Assembly: GCF_947502445.1 (NCBI RefSeq)
Contig: NZ_CANMZW010000016.1
Coordinates: forward strand, 1 to 64,000
Length of the DNA stretch: 64,000 bases
Direction: 5' to 3'
Origin: an uncultured Brevibacillus sp.
GTDB taxonomy: Bacteria > Bacillota > Bacilli > Brevibacillales > Brevibacillaceae
How positions within the stretch are numbered: position 1 is the stretch's first letter; the number at the start of each line of letters is the position of its first letter. Below are positions 24,981 to 32,153 of the stretch, in pieces. The notes under the pieces were generated by a model. That model saw nothing but the letters and a program-made list of their open reading frames with translations, was not told the DNA's origin and made no database searches. Made by a program: the position numbers and the translations under genes.

Positions 24981-27900
24981 ATGTGGTTGTGGCTTCAAAA
25001 GCTGATGAGTTACTTTCAGGGTGAAGCAGAACAAAGAGTGGAGGAAGAGATTCGTACTCCGGTCAATCCCGCTCCCCGTCAGCTCAAGGCAAAGACAAAA
25101 AACATTTACCCTAAAGAGCGGGCAAACAATCGTGATACGGACGACTTCAGAACAAGCAAGGAACGTCAATTCCGTTTTCCAGTAGTTCCAGATGAGTATC
25201 AGCTACCAAAGCGCAAAAATAAGGAAATGCAAAAAGGGTATACGGCAGGTACTCGTGAGCAAGCTTCCTATGTGCAGGAAAGAACTGTACAGACGCGGGA
25301 AACGCCACGCGGTAACAGAGAGGCTCGGGAGAATCGAGAGACACCTGTTGTACCAAAGACAGAGTCAAAAGTAGAAAAGCAGCCTCCCGCTCGCTTCGAA
25401 CCGAATCGGGAGCAGACCCGCCAGAAACCGGAAAAACCAGAAAGACTGGAAAGACCGAGTGAAAAAATGGCTCGCCCTACACTTTCATCAGAGGAAAAGC
25501 GGTCGTATACACCGTCCGATATTATTTCGCCTGTATATGGAAAAATTACGCCAGCTACACGTGAGATCGAGCATCGCATACATACAACCTCGGGCATCGT
25601 GTATCCTCGTTTGGAGCAAGAGGAGCAACTGAATCAGATAAAGCAATGGGAAAAGGAAATCAGCGAGCGCTACTTCCCAGAAGACCACGAGGAAAATGCC
25701 GCGACGCCGGACCAAGACAGACTGCTCCACGATTTGGGAGAAGAAGCCCGGAAAGAAGCTTTGCAAGCGGCAGACGAAGTGGCACCAGCAACTGTGGCTG
25801 CGGTGGAGCTGACAGAGGCTGTAGCAGCAACGGAAGCAGTGGGGGAAACGCTGGAGGCAAGTGCACAGCTGCATGATGTGACTCTTCCTGCTCTGGGACA
25901 AGTGTCCGAAGAGATAAGGGAGAGAGAAGCGGACGAGCCGCCGATTGCAGTAGAATCTTTCGAGGTAAGTGCGCAGCAAACAGGGCATGTGGAAGTCAAT
26001 GAAGCTGAGCCAGCAGCTAAACTCGAAACGGCGGTAGAGCCCGAAGAAGTCGAGCCAGCAGCTCAACTCGAAACGGTGGTAGAGCCCGAAGAAGTCGAGC
26101 CAGCAGCTCAACTCGAAACGGTGGTAGAGCCCGAAGAAATCGAGCCAGTAGCTCATATCGAGCTGACAGCAGAAATGGAAGAAATCGAACCAGTAGCTCC
26201 TATCGAGCCGACGGAAGAGATCGAAGAAGTCGGGCCAGTAGTTCATCTCGAAACGGCGGTAGAGGCAGAAGAAGTTGAGCAAGCCGCACACCTCGAACCA
26301 GCGGTAAAGATCGAAGAAGTCGAGCTAGCTGCTCATCTCGAATCCGCCACAGTAGAGGTCGAAGAAATCGAGCTGGCTATCACATCCATCGTGCCATCCA
26401 GTGAACATACGGAGCCTTTTGCAATAAAATCCGACACCTCAGCGGTCGAAGTGAACACTGCTGCACCATATGCAGCTGACGTCAATCGCTTGTTGGAACG
26501 AGCAGGGCTAGACCAGCAAAAGGTTGTACAGGAACCGAACAGACCGTTGGAATCCATGAGTGAACCAGTTCCTGCAGCTGAGCCGGAGCGTGAGCAACAA
26601 TTGCCTGTACAGGAGCCTGAGCCTGAGAAGATAGTGCAACAGACATACGTGATACCGCAGCTGGAGCTGCTCAATCCGAGTCCGCCGCCAAGCGATGACG
26701 ATGACGAGCACACCCAATTGCAAAAGCTCCTTTTGGAAGAGACGCTGTCCAATTTCAATGTGAGCGCACACGTTGTTGGGATTGTGAAGGGCCCCTCTGT
26801 TACGCGCTTTGAACTGCAACCGGCACCAGGCGTCAAGGTTAACAAAATTACAAGTCTGGTTGATGACATCAAGCTGAATTTGGCTGCAAAGGATATTCGG
26901 ATCGAGGCACCGATCCCAGGCCGCAATGCAATCGGGATTGAGGTACCTAATCTGGCGAGTCAGCCAGTCTTGATAGAGAAGATAATTGGCTCCGAAAAGT
27001 TCCAGCAGCATCCGTCCCCGTTAGCTGTAGCGCTGGGTATGGACATTGGCGGAGAGCCGATTATCGCGGATATTAAGAAAATGCCGCACGGATTGATTGC
27101 GGGCTCGACAGGATCAGGGAAGAGCGTCTGCATCAATTCGATCATCGTCAGCTTGTTGTACAAAGCTACACCAGAGCAAGTACGACTTTTGCTAATTGAC
27201 CCGAAAATGGTTGAGCTGGCTCCATATAATCATTTGCCACATCTCGTGACTCCTGTCGTGACGGAAGCGAAGCAGGCGACGGCAGCACTGAAATGGTGCG
27301 TGGAGGAAATGGAGAAGAGGTACGCGCTTTTTGTAGATGCAGGAGTACGAGATATCGATCGTTACAATCAAACGACCGATGATCCCCTTCCTTTCATTGT
27401 CATTGTGATCGACGAGCTTGCCGACTTGATGATGGTATCACCACAGGATGTAGAGGATTGCATCATCCGGATTGCGCAAAAGGCCCGTGCCTGCGGTATT
27501 CATTTATTACTCGCAACCCAGCGCCCATCTGTTGATGTCATTACGGGGAACATCAAGGCAAACGTACCGACTCGCCTGGCATTTGCCGTCTTCTCGCAGG
27601 TCGATTCTCGCACGATTCTCGACCAATCCGGGGCGGAGAGATTGCTGGGTCGTGGAGATATGCTTTTCCTCGAAAGTGGTACAACGCCAGTGCGTCTGCA
27701 AGGGAATTTTGTCTCAGATGATGAGATTGAACGTATTACGCACATGATTAAGAAGCAACGCAACCCGGAGTATCTGTTCAGCAAAGAGGATTTGGAGCAG
27801 CAGGTCCAATCCTTCGACGCAGGAGATGACCCACTCTATTTCGAGGCGCTGGTATTTGTCGCAGAGCAAGGACAAGCATCCGCATCTGGTCTGCAACGCC

Positions 27901-28052
27901 GCTTCCGGGTGGGTTATAATCGAGCAGCACGTTTGATCGAAATGATGGAAACAGACGGCTATGTTGCAGGGCAAAGTGGCGGCAAAGCGCGAGCGGTTCT
28001 GATTTCACTTGAGGATGCCAGAGCGGTAGTGGAAGGCTCGACTTTGTTGTAA
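24981..28052 (+). CDS. sftA: Soluble FtsK/SpoIIIE-type DNA translocase (SftA-like)
   Basis: A 1023-residue DNA motor. The N-terminus (MWLWLQKLMSYFQG) has no multi-span membrane domain, as in B. subtilis SftA, which helps clear DNA from the closing septum. Residues about 20-560 are a low-complexity linker, including eight 15-residue Glu-rich repeats at 343-463. The motor follows: Walker A GSTGSGKSV at about 707-715, Walker B IVIDELADLM, and a C-terminal winged-helix gamma domain (QGQASASGLQRRFRVGYNRA) that reads KOPS/SRS-type DNA. Chosen start: ATG 24981; ATG 24951 is too near the promoter. Confidence 0.88.
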   Translation: MWLWLQKLMSYFQGEAEQRVEEEIRTPVNPAPRQLKAKTKNIYPKERANNRDTDDFRTSKERQFRFPVVPDEYQLPKRKNKEMQKGYTAGTREQASYVQERTVQTRETPRGNREARENRETPVVPKTESKVEKQPPARFEPNREQTRQKPEKPERLERPSEKMARPTLSSEEKRSYTPSDIISPVYGKITPATREIEHRIHTTSGIVYPRLEQEEQLNQIKQWEKEISERYFPEDHEENAATPDQDRLLHDLGEEARKEALQAADEVAPATVAAVELTEAVAATEAVGETLEASAQLHDVTLPALGQVSEEIREREADEPPIAVESFEVSAQQTGHVEVNEAEPAAKLETAVEPEEVEPAAQLETVVEPEEVEPAAQLETVVEPEEIEPVAHIELTAEMEEIEPVAPIEPTEEIEEVGPVVHLETAVEAEEVEQAAHLEPAVKIEEVELAAHLESATVEVEEIELAITSIVPSSEHTEPFAIKSDTSAVEVNTAAPYAADVNRLLERAGLDQQKVVQEPNRPLESMSEPVPAAEPEREQQLPVQEPEPEKIVQQTYVIPQLELLNPSPPPSDDDDEHTQLQKLLLEETLSNFNVSAHVVGIVKGPSVTRFELQPAPGVKVNKITSLVDDIKLNLAAKDIRIEAPIPGRNAIGIEVPNLASQPVLIEKIIGSEKFQQHPSPLAVALGMDIGGEPIIADIKKMPHGLIAGSTGSGKSVCINSIIVSLLYKATPEQVRLLLIDPKMVELAPYNHLPHLVTPVVTEAKQATAALKWCVEEMEKRYALFVDAGVRDIDRYNQTTDDPLPFIVIVIDELADLMMVSPQDVEDCIIRIAQKARACGIHLLLATQRPSVDVITGNIKANVPTRLAFAVFSQVDSRTILDQSGAERLLGRGDMLFLESGTTPVRLQGNFVSDDEIERITHMIKKQRNPEYLFSKEDLEQQVQSFDAGDDPLYFEALVFVAEQGQASASGLQRRFRVGYNRAARLIEMMETDGYVAGQSGGKARAVLISLEDARAVVEGSTLL
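26007..26369 (+). repeat. Tandem 45-bp repeats inside the translocase gene
   Basis: Eight consecutive units encode a 15-residue motif close to EPAAQLETVVEPEEV; the last has 16 residues. Units 1-3 (26007-26141) differ by only a few bases; units 4-8 are more diverged. The pattern shows recent expansion at the 5' end and older copies at the 3' end. Confidence 0.9.
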
Positions 28053-28065
28053 AGCAAATATCAAG

Positions 28066-28097
28066 AGGGTCTTGTACATGTTGCAAGACCCTTTTTG
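28066..28097 (+). terminator. Terminator of the translocase gene
   Basis: AGGGTCTTG (28066-28074) pairs with CAAGACCCT (28084-28092), followed by TTTTTG. Confidence 0.9.
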
Positions 28098-28121
28098 TTT
28101 GGAAGATACCCCGGTTTGTTT

Positions 28122-28171
28122 CGAATATTTTGACGAAATAGTTGCCGAAATATTCGGTAAGGTAGTATTCT
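28122..28171 (+). promoter_or_regulatory. Promoter with inverted repeat over the -35 region
   Basis: TTGCCG (28142-28147) and TATTCT (28166-28171) lie 18 bases apart. CGAATATTT (28122-28130) and AAATATTCG (28148-28156) form a perfect inverted repeat spanning the -35 box, a likely operator for the gene that follows. Confidence 0.5.
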
Positions 28172-28202
28172 ATAGGATAGACTGAGTAGTTAACAGAAGG
28201 GA

Positions 28203-28607
28203 ATGATGATGATGAATCCGATAGCTAAGAAGTATCAGGAAATTGATGACAAAATCATTTTGTTCAATGAAGAATACTATTTGAGCGTGGAGAAATTCGA
28301 TATCACGTCATTAGGTTTGGAAGAGAAAGAAGCGCTGTTTAACCACTTGTACGATTTTGACAGTAAGGATATGGAGCTGGAAATTGATGTGTCCGAGGAG
28401 GAAACAGGAGTTTGGTATTTGCAACTCCTTGTGCCTCACGTCCTTACTCTGCCTGATGCAGCAAAAAAGCGTATTGAAAAAGGTGTTGAGCAGCTCGCTA
28501 CGCATCTTGCTGATCAAATGAATAACCTTGTTAAAAAGCGCTTGCAGGGAGAAGAAATCTACGAGTATGTGAAACGTTACAATCCTGAATTGGAGAGAAT
28601 TGCCTGA
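28203..28607 (+). CDS. Small acidic protein of unknown function
   Basis: About 134 residues, soluble, rich in Glu/Lys and mostly helical, with no motif I recognise. Four ATG codons run in a row (28203-28214); AGAAGGGA at 28195-28202 favours the third or fourth, so the real protein probably begins MNPIAKKYQE or one Met earlier. It has its own promoter with an operator-like repeat and its own terminator, so it is a regulated single gene. It stands between the DNA translocase and the polysaccharide locus; no link to either is evident. Confidence 0.65.
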   Translation: MMMMNPIAKKYQEIDDKIILFNEEYYLSVEKFDITSLGLEEKEALFNHLYDFDSKDMELEIDVSEEETGVWYLQLLVPHVLTLPDAAKKRIEKGVEQLATHLADQMNNLVKKRLQGEEIYEYVKRYNPELERIA

Positions 28608-28628
28608 TCGTAGGTTTCTGTCCCAAGA

Positions 28629-28667
28629 AACAGCCACCCAATCCATAGAGAGGGAGGCTGTTTTTTT
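28629..28667 (+). terminator. Terminator
   Basis: AACAGCC (28629-28635) pairs with GGCTGTT (28656-28662), with inner CCC/GGG pairing, followed by seven T. Confidence 0.88.
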
Positions 28668-28676
28668 CAACGTATA

Positions 28677-28709
28677 GGAATTGATAAGTGTATGACGCTT
28701 ATCAATTCC
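28677..28709. repeat. Near-perfect hairpin GGAATTGATAAG/CTTATCAATTCC
   Basis: Twelve bases at 28677-28688 pair exactly with 28698-28709; allowing one G-T pair the stem extends to 15 with a 3-base loop. No T-run follows on either strand. It lies between a plus-strand terminator and the end of the minus-strand LCP gene, so it may help end that transcript or be a protein site. Confidence 0.7.
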
Positions 28710-28810
28710 GGAGCGCATGACAAGGTACCTCAGCGTCCGCTTCTGGCATTACTTCGGTAAAACATTCCGCAAAACACAGTCCCCTCCTTGAGGAAGCCTC
28801 GATAGAGGTC

Positions 28811-29743
28811 TTATCCATGGTGTACAGGACTAGAGTTATCCAACTGTTCTTTTAGCAGTGTCTCAATTCGCTTGCGTTCTTCCGGGGTGACGATGTAGTA
28901 ATACACCCCGTTCATTAAACGGTTGGACCCTTTGATCTCCAACACTTGTACATGTTGCACGGCTGGTTTGTAATGAAGGGCAAGATCCTTCCATTCATCA
29001 AACGTCAGGTTTGTTTTCACACTGGCTGCAATATTATCAAAGATGCTCTTGATGTTTGTCAACACCTCAGGCTCTTCTCCTTTTTTAATCAACGAGCGGA
29101 CGATCTGCCGCTGCCGTTCATTTCTGCCTAGGTCACCCCGGGGGTCATCGTACCTCATCCGACTGTAGGCAAGTGCCTCTTCCCCGTTCAGAAGCAAGGA
29201 GCCTTTTGCAAATGAATGCGCTTCATAGTGAAAGGCTGCCTCGTTCTCTACTTGAACGCCTCCTAAAATATCAATGACCTTCACAAATTCTCTCATGTTC
29301 ACTTTCACGTAATAATCGATAGGGATCTGCAGAAAAGACTCAACTGTATTGACCGACATTTCGATTCCGCCGAATGCATACGCATGGTTCATTTTGTCCA
29401 TGGTTCCTCTACCAATTAATTCGGCCCGCGTATCACGGGGAATGCTGAAAATTAGAGTAGAGTTTTTTTCAGGATTGATCGTCAAAATGATAATCGTGTC
29501 AGATCTCCCTTTGTCTCCTGGCGTTTCATCTACTCCCAGTATGAGCAATGAAACGGGGTCTTTCTTTCGGGGCGATATCTTTATCTCACGCAACTCAGAT
29601 TTCTCCAATCTTGTCGTTCGTATTGGTTCGTATGTTTTCTCGATGACCACCTTCACTGAATGATAGAGATACCAGGCATAGCCACCCGCCGCCAGGCAAA
29701 TGACGAGCAAAGAAATGAGCACCCATTTTCCCCAACGCTTCAT
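28811..29743 (-). CDS. LytR-CpsA-Psr (LCP) family glycopolymer attachment protein
   Basis: LCP proteins move finished teichoic acid or capsule chains from the lipid carrier to peptidoglycan, outside the membrane. The 310-residue protein has one N-terminal membrane helix (about 8-28) and the LCP core: SLLILGVDETPGDKGRSDTIIILT (ends LGVDE and RSDTI), FSIPRDTR with the lipid phosphate-binding arginines, MNHAYAFGG, and YSRMRYDDPRGDLGR. It is divergent from the polysaccharide operon, which suggests it attaches that polymer to the wall. AACGAGGAG precedes the ATG. Confidence 0.92.
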   Translation of the reverse strand: MKRWGKWVLISLLVICLAAGGYAWYLYHSVKVVIEKTYEPIRTTRLEKSELREIKISPRKKDPVSLLILGVDETPGDKGRSDTIIILTINPEKNSTLIFSIPRDTRAELIGRGTMDKMNHAYAFGGIEMSVNTVESFLQIPIDYYVKVNMREFVKVIDILGGVQVENEAAFHYEAHSFAKGSLLLNGEEALAYSRMRYDDPRGDLGRNERQRQIVRSLIKKGEEPEVLTNIKSIFDNIAASVKTNLTFDEWKDLALHYKPAVQHVQVLEIKGSNRLMNGVYYYIVTPEERKRIETLLKEQLDNSSPVHHG

Positions 29744-29955
29744 TTTGTTTTCTCCTCGTTCTTAAAGTAAGTTTTCTTGAGATTACAGGTATGATCCTGC
29801 TGGACAAATCATGCGCTCTGATTGCTTGGGGATATTCCACTTTTTATGAGACAATCGTCAGTCATACTGGGGGAGGGTTGGCCATATTGTTTTTATTAGG
29901 ATTTTCATTAGCACTGTGAACATAAACTTGACGACAGATAAGGGGTATCGCCGCT

Positions 29956-30693
29956 ATGGAAACATTGGATATTTCTGCAATCGGTCGGGTCCTCAGGAAG
30001 CGAGCTTGGTTGATTGTCGTTTGTGTGATGGTGGCTGTGGCATGTAGCGGTTATGTAAGTTATTACGTTTTGGTTCCTGAATATGAAGCTACAGCTACCA
30101 TCGTTGTTCAGAGCAGTGGAACTGCCAGTTTGGAGTCGCTTTACAACGATGTCCGTGCTAACCAGGAACTGATAAAAACCTATGGAGCCATTATCAAAAG
30201 CCGGAAAATAGCTGAAGATGTACAAGCACATCTGCAATTGCCGTTGACGACCGAGCAACTGCTGAAAAAAGTGATTGTTCGGGACACCAACGAGTCGCTC
30301 GTCACTGCAATCAGCGTGGTGGACCAAGACCAGGGGAAAGCTGCTTTGATCGCAAACAGTTTTGCAAAAGCGTTCCAATCCAATTTGAATTCCATCATGA
30401 AGGTAGACAATGTCTCCATTCTGGACGAAGCGCGTCCCATGGAATCACCCAGCCCCATCCGCCCTAAGCCTTATATCAACATGGGTATCGCCTTTATTGT
30501 CGCGATGCTAGGCAGTGTCGGAATCGTATTTTTCCTGGAGTTTCTCGACAAAAGTCTGCAAACCGAAGAGCAGGTAGAACAGCTCCTCAATCTTCCAGTG
30601 CTAGGAGTTATAACAACGATCAAGCCTAGAAATACAAAATCTATAGAGAAAATGGAAAGGAGTGTCCAGCTTGAGGGACAAGAAAACGGTTAG
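29956..30693 (+). CDS. Wzz/YwqC-type chain-length and kinase-activating membrane protein
   Basis: A 245-residue polysaccharide co-polymerase modulator. Membrane helices lie at about 18-39 and 175-196 with an outer domain between. The proline-rich ESPSPIRPKPYIN just before the second helix is the Wzz signature. The short cytoplasmic tail should activate the tyrosine kinase encoded next, as CapA/YwqC does in Gram-positive systems. It overlaps that gene by 23 bases. First gene of the long polysaccharide operon, preceded by a 210-base divergent promoter region. Confidence 0.9.
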   Translation: METLDISAIGRVLRKRAWLIVVCVMVAVACSGYVSYYVLVPEYEATATIVVQSSGTASLESLYNDVRANQELIKTYGAIIKSRKIAEDVQAHLQLPLTTEQLLKKVIVRDTNESLVTAISVVDQDQGKAALIANSFAKAFQSNLNSIMKVDNVSILDEARPMESPSPIRPKPYINMGIAFIVAMLGSVGIVFFLEFLDKSLQTEEQVEQLLNLPVLGVITTIKPRNTKSIEKMERSVQLEGQENG

Positions 30694-31354
30694 CAAGCTG
30701 ATTTGCTATAGCAATCCACGTTCGCAGGTTGCCGAGGCGTATCGGACACTTCGAACGAATATTCATTTTTCTGCCTCCAATCTGAAAACAATGATTGTTA
30801 CCAGCGCAGAACCTGGGGAAGGCAAGACAACGACAATAAGTAATTTAGCGATTGTGTTCGCACAATCTGGGAAGAAGGTTCTCCTGATGGACGGAGATTT
30901 GCGGAAGCCTTCTGTACATCGTGTGTTCCGGTTATACAATACCACCGGACTTTCCGATTTACTCCTTGGACAGATTGATGATGCCAAAGAGGTCATTCAA
31001 CGGATAGATGAAGTTGGGGTTGATATCATCCCGGCTGGAAAGAGTCCGGATACCCCGACAGAACTGATTAGTTCGCCTCGAATGAGGGAGCTTCTTGATT
31101 GGATGACCATGAGGTATGACTTGGTTTTGATTGATACGCCACCGCTGCTACCAGTCACCGATAGTCAGGTGTTTTCGACTTTTGTCGACGGTGTGCTTTT
31201 GGTTATTCGAAGTGGAAAAGCAAAGAGAGAGCATGTAAAAAAAGCAAAGTCGCTGCTCGATCATGTGGGAGCGAAGGTGATCGGTGTCGTTTTGAACGGC
31301 AAGAAGAGGGGCAGAGAAGATAAGGCCTACTATGAATACACGGAAAAAGAATGA
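30671..31354 (+). CDS. Tyrosine-protein kinase of the BY-kinase family (CpsD/YwqD)
   Basis: A 227-residue cytoplasmic kinase that works with the Wzz-like partner to control polymer length and can phosphorylate sugar dehydrogenases. Walker A is SAEPGEGKT at 45-53, Walker A' LLMDGDLR at 71-78, Walker B VLIDTPP. The tyrosine tail YYEY near the C-terminus is the usual autophosphorylation cluster, though short. The start is TTG 30671 with AAAGGAG 8 bases before; a GTG at 30662 overlaps that site. Confidence 0.92.
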   Translation: MRDKKTVSKLICYSNPRSQVAEAYRTLRTNIHFSASNLKTMIVTSAEPGEGKTTTISNLAIVFAQSGKKVLLMDGDLRKPSVHRVFRLYNTTGLSDLLLGQIDDAKEVIQRIDEVGVDIIPAGKSPDTPTELISSPRMRELLDWMTMRYDLVLIDTPPLLPVTDSQVFSTFVDGVLLVIRSGKAKREHVKKAKSLLDHVGAKVIGVVLNGKKRGREDKAYYEYTEKE

Positions 31355-31363
31355 GGGACGGAC

Positions 31364-32131
31364 ATGGTGGATATTCACTGTCACATTCTTCCAGTATTAG
31401 ATGATGGAGCGAAAACGTCAGAGGAAGCGGTTGAAATGGCGAGAATCGCCGTTAGTGATGGAATCACCGACATCATCGCCACTCCTCATACTTACGATGG
31501 ATTTTATTTGCAGCGTACCGAAATTGTTTTGAAGTCGGTAACAAATCTTCAACAAGCTTTGGATCTGGAAGAAATTCCCTTGCGTATTCACCCAGGCTCC
31601 GAGGTACACGTTCATTCGGAACTGCTAGAGCACTTGTATTCCGGACAAATCCTTAGCCTGGGAAATGGGATGAAGCACGTGTTGTTGGAATTTCCTTCTG
31701 CCTACTTCCCGCTAGTTTCTAATCGGGTAGTCAGTCATCTACTGGCTCGTGGAGTCACTCCCGTCATTGCACATCCTGAAAGAATAGAGGTGTTTCGTCT
31801 CAATCCCTCGTTGCTTCGAGAATGGACGGAGCAAGGAGCCATTGGACAGGTGACGGCTGGTAGTCTGTTAGGGCTTTTTGGACGTACCGCACGCGGGTGT
31901 GCCATTGACTTCGTGAAGCAACGTCTTGTGCATGTGATTGCCAGTGACGGTCATCATGTGAGGTCCCGTAGGCCAGAATTATCCGAGGCGTATAAAGCTC
32001 TCACGACAATGATTCCTGAAGAAGAAGTGGAAATGTTTCGGCACAATGCACAAGCCATTTTACACGGGGAAGCCTTGCAAATCCTTAGTCCGCTAACCAA
32101 GAGCAAGCAGAAGCGCTGGTTTTTCTTTTAA
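31364..32131 (+). CDS. PHP-type protein-tyrosine phosphatase (CpsB/YwqE)
   Basis: A 255-residue metal-dependent phosphatase that should dephosphorylate the BY-kinase and its targets. Metal ligands of the PHP fold are visible: DIHCHILPVLDDGA at the N-terminus, ATPHTY, GSEVHVHSELLE, IAHPER and IASDGHH. Same gene order (modulator, kinase, phosphatase, UDP-glucose dehydrogenase) as B. subtilis ywqCDEF. It is 9 bases after the kinase gene. Confidence 0.93.
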   Translation: MVDIHCHILPVLDDGAKTSEEAVEMARIAVSDGITDIIATPHTYDGFYLQRTEIVLKSVTNLQQALDLEEIPLRIHPGSEVHVHSELLEHLYSGQILSLGNGMKHVLLEFPSAYFPLVSNRVVSHLLARGVTPVIAHPERIEVFRLNPSLLREWTEQGAIGQVTAGSLLGLFGRTARGCAIDFVKQRLVHVIASDGHHVRSRRPELSEAYKALTTMIPEEEVEMFRHNAQAILHGEALQILSPLTKSKQKRWFFF

Positions 32132-32153
32132 TGAAGGAACAGGGGGCAAATTT

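Noticed and set aside
26007..26369. Regular 45-bp repeats considered as a CRISPR array
   Set aside because: There are no unique spacers; the repeats are contiguous and in frame within a translocase gene.
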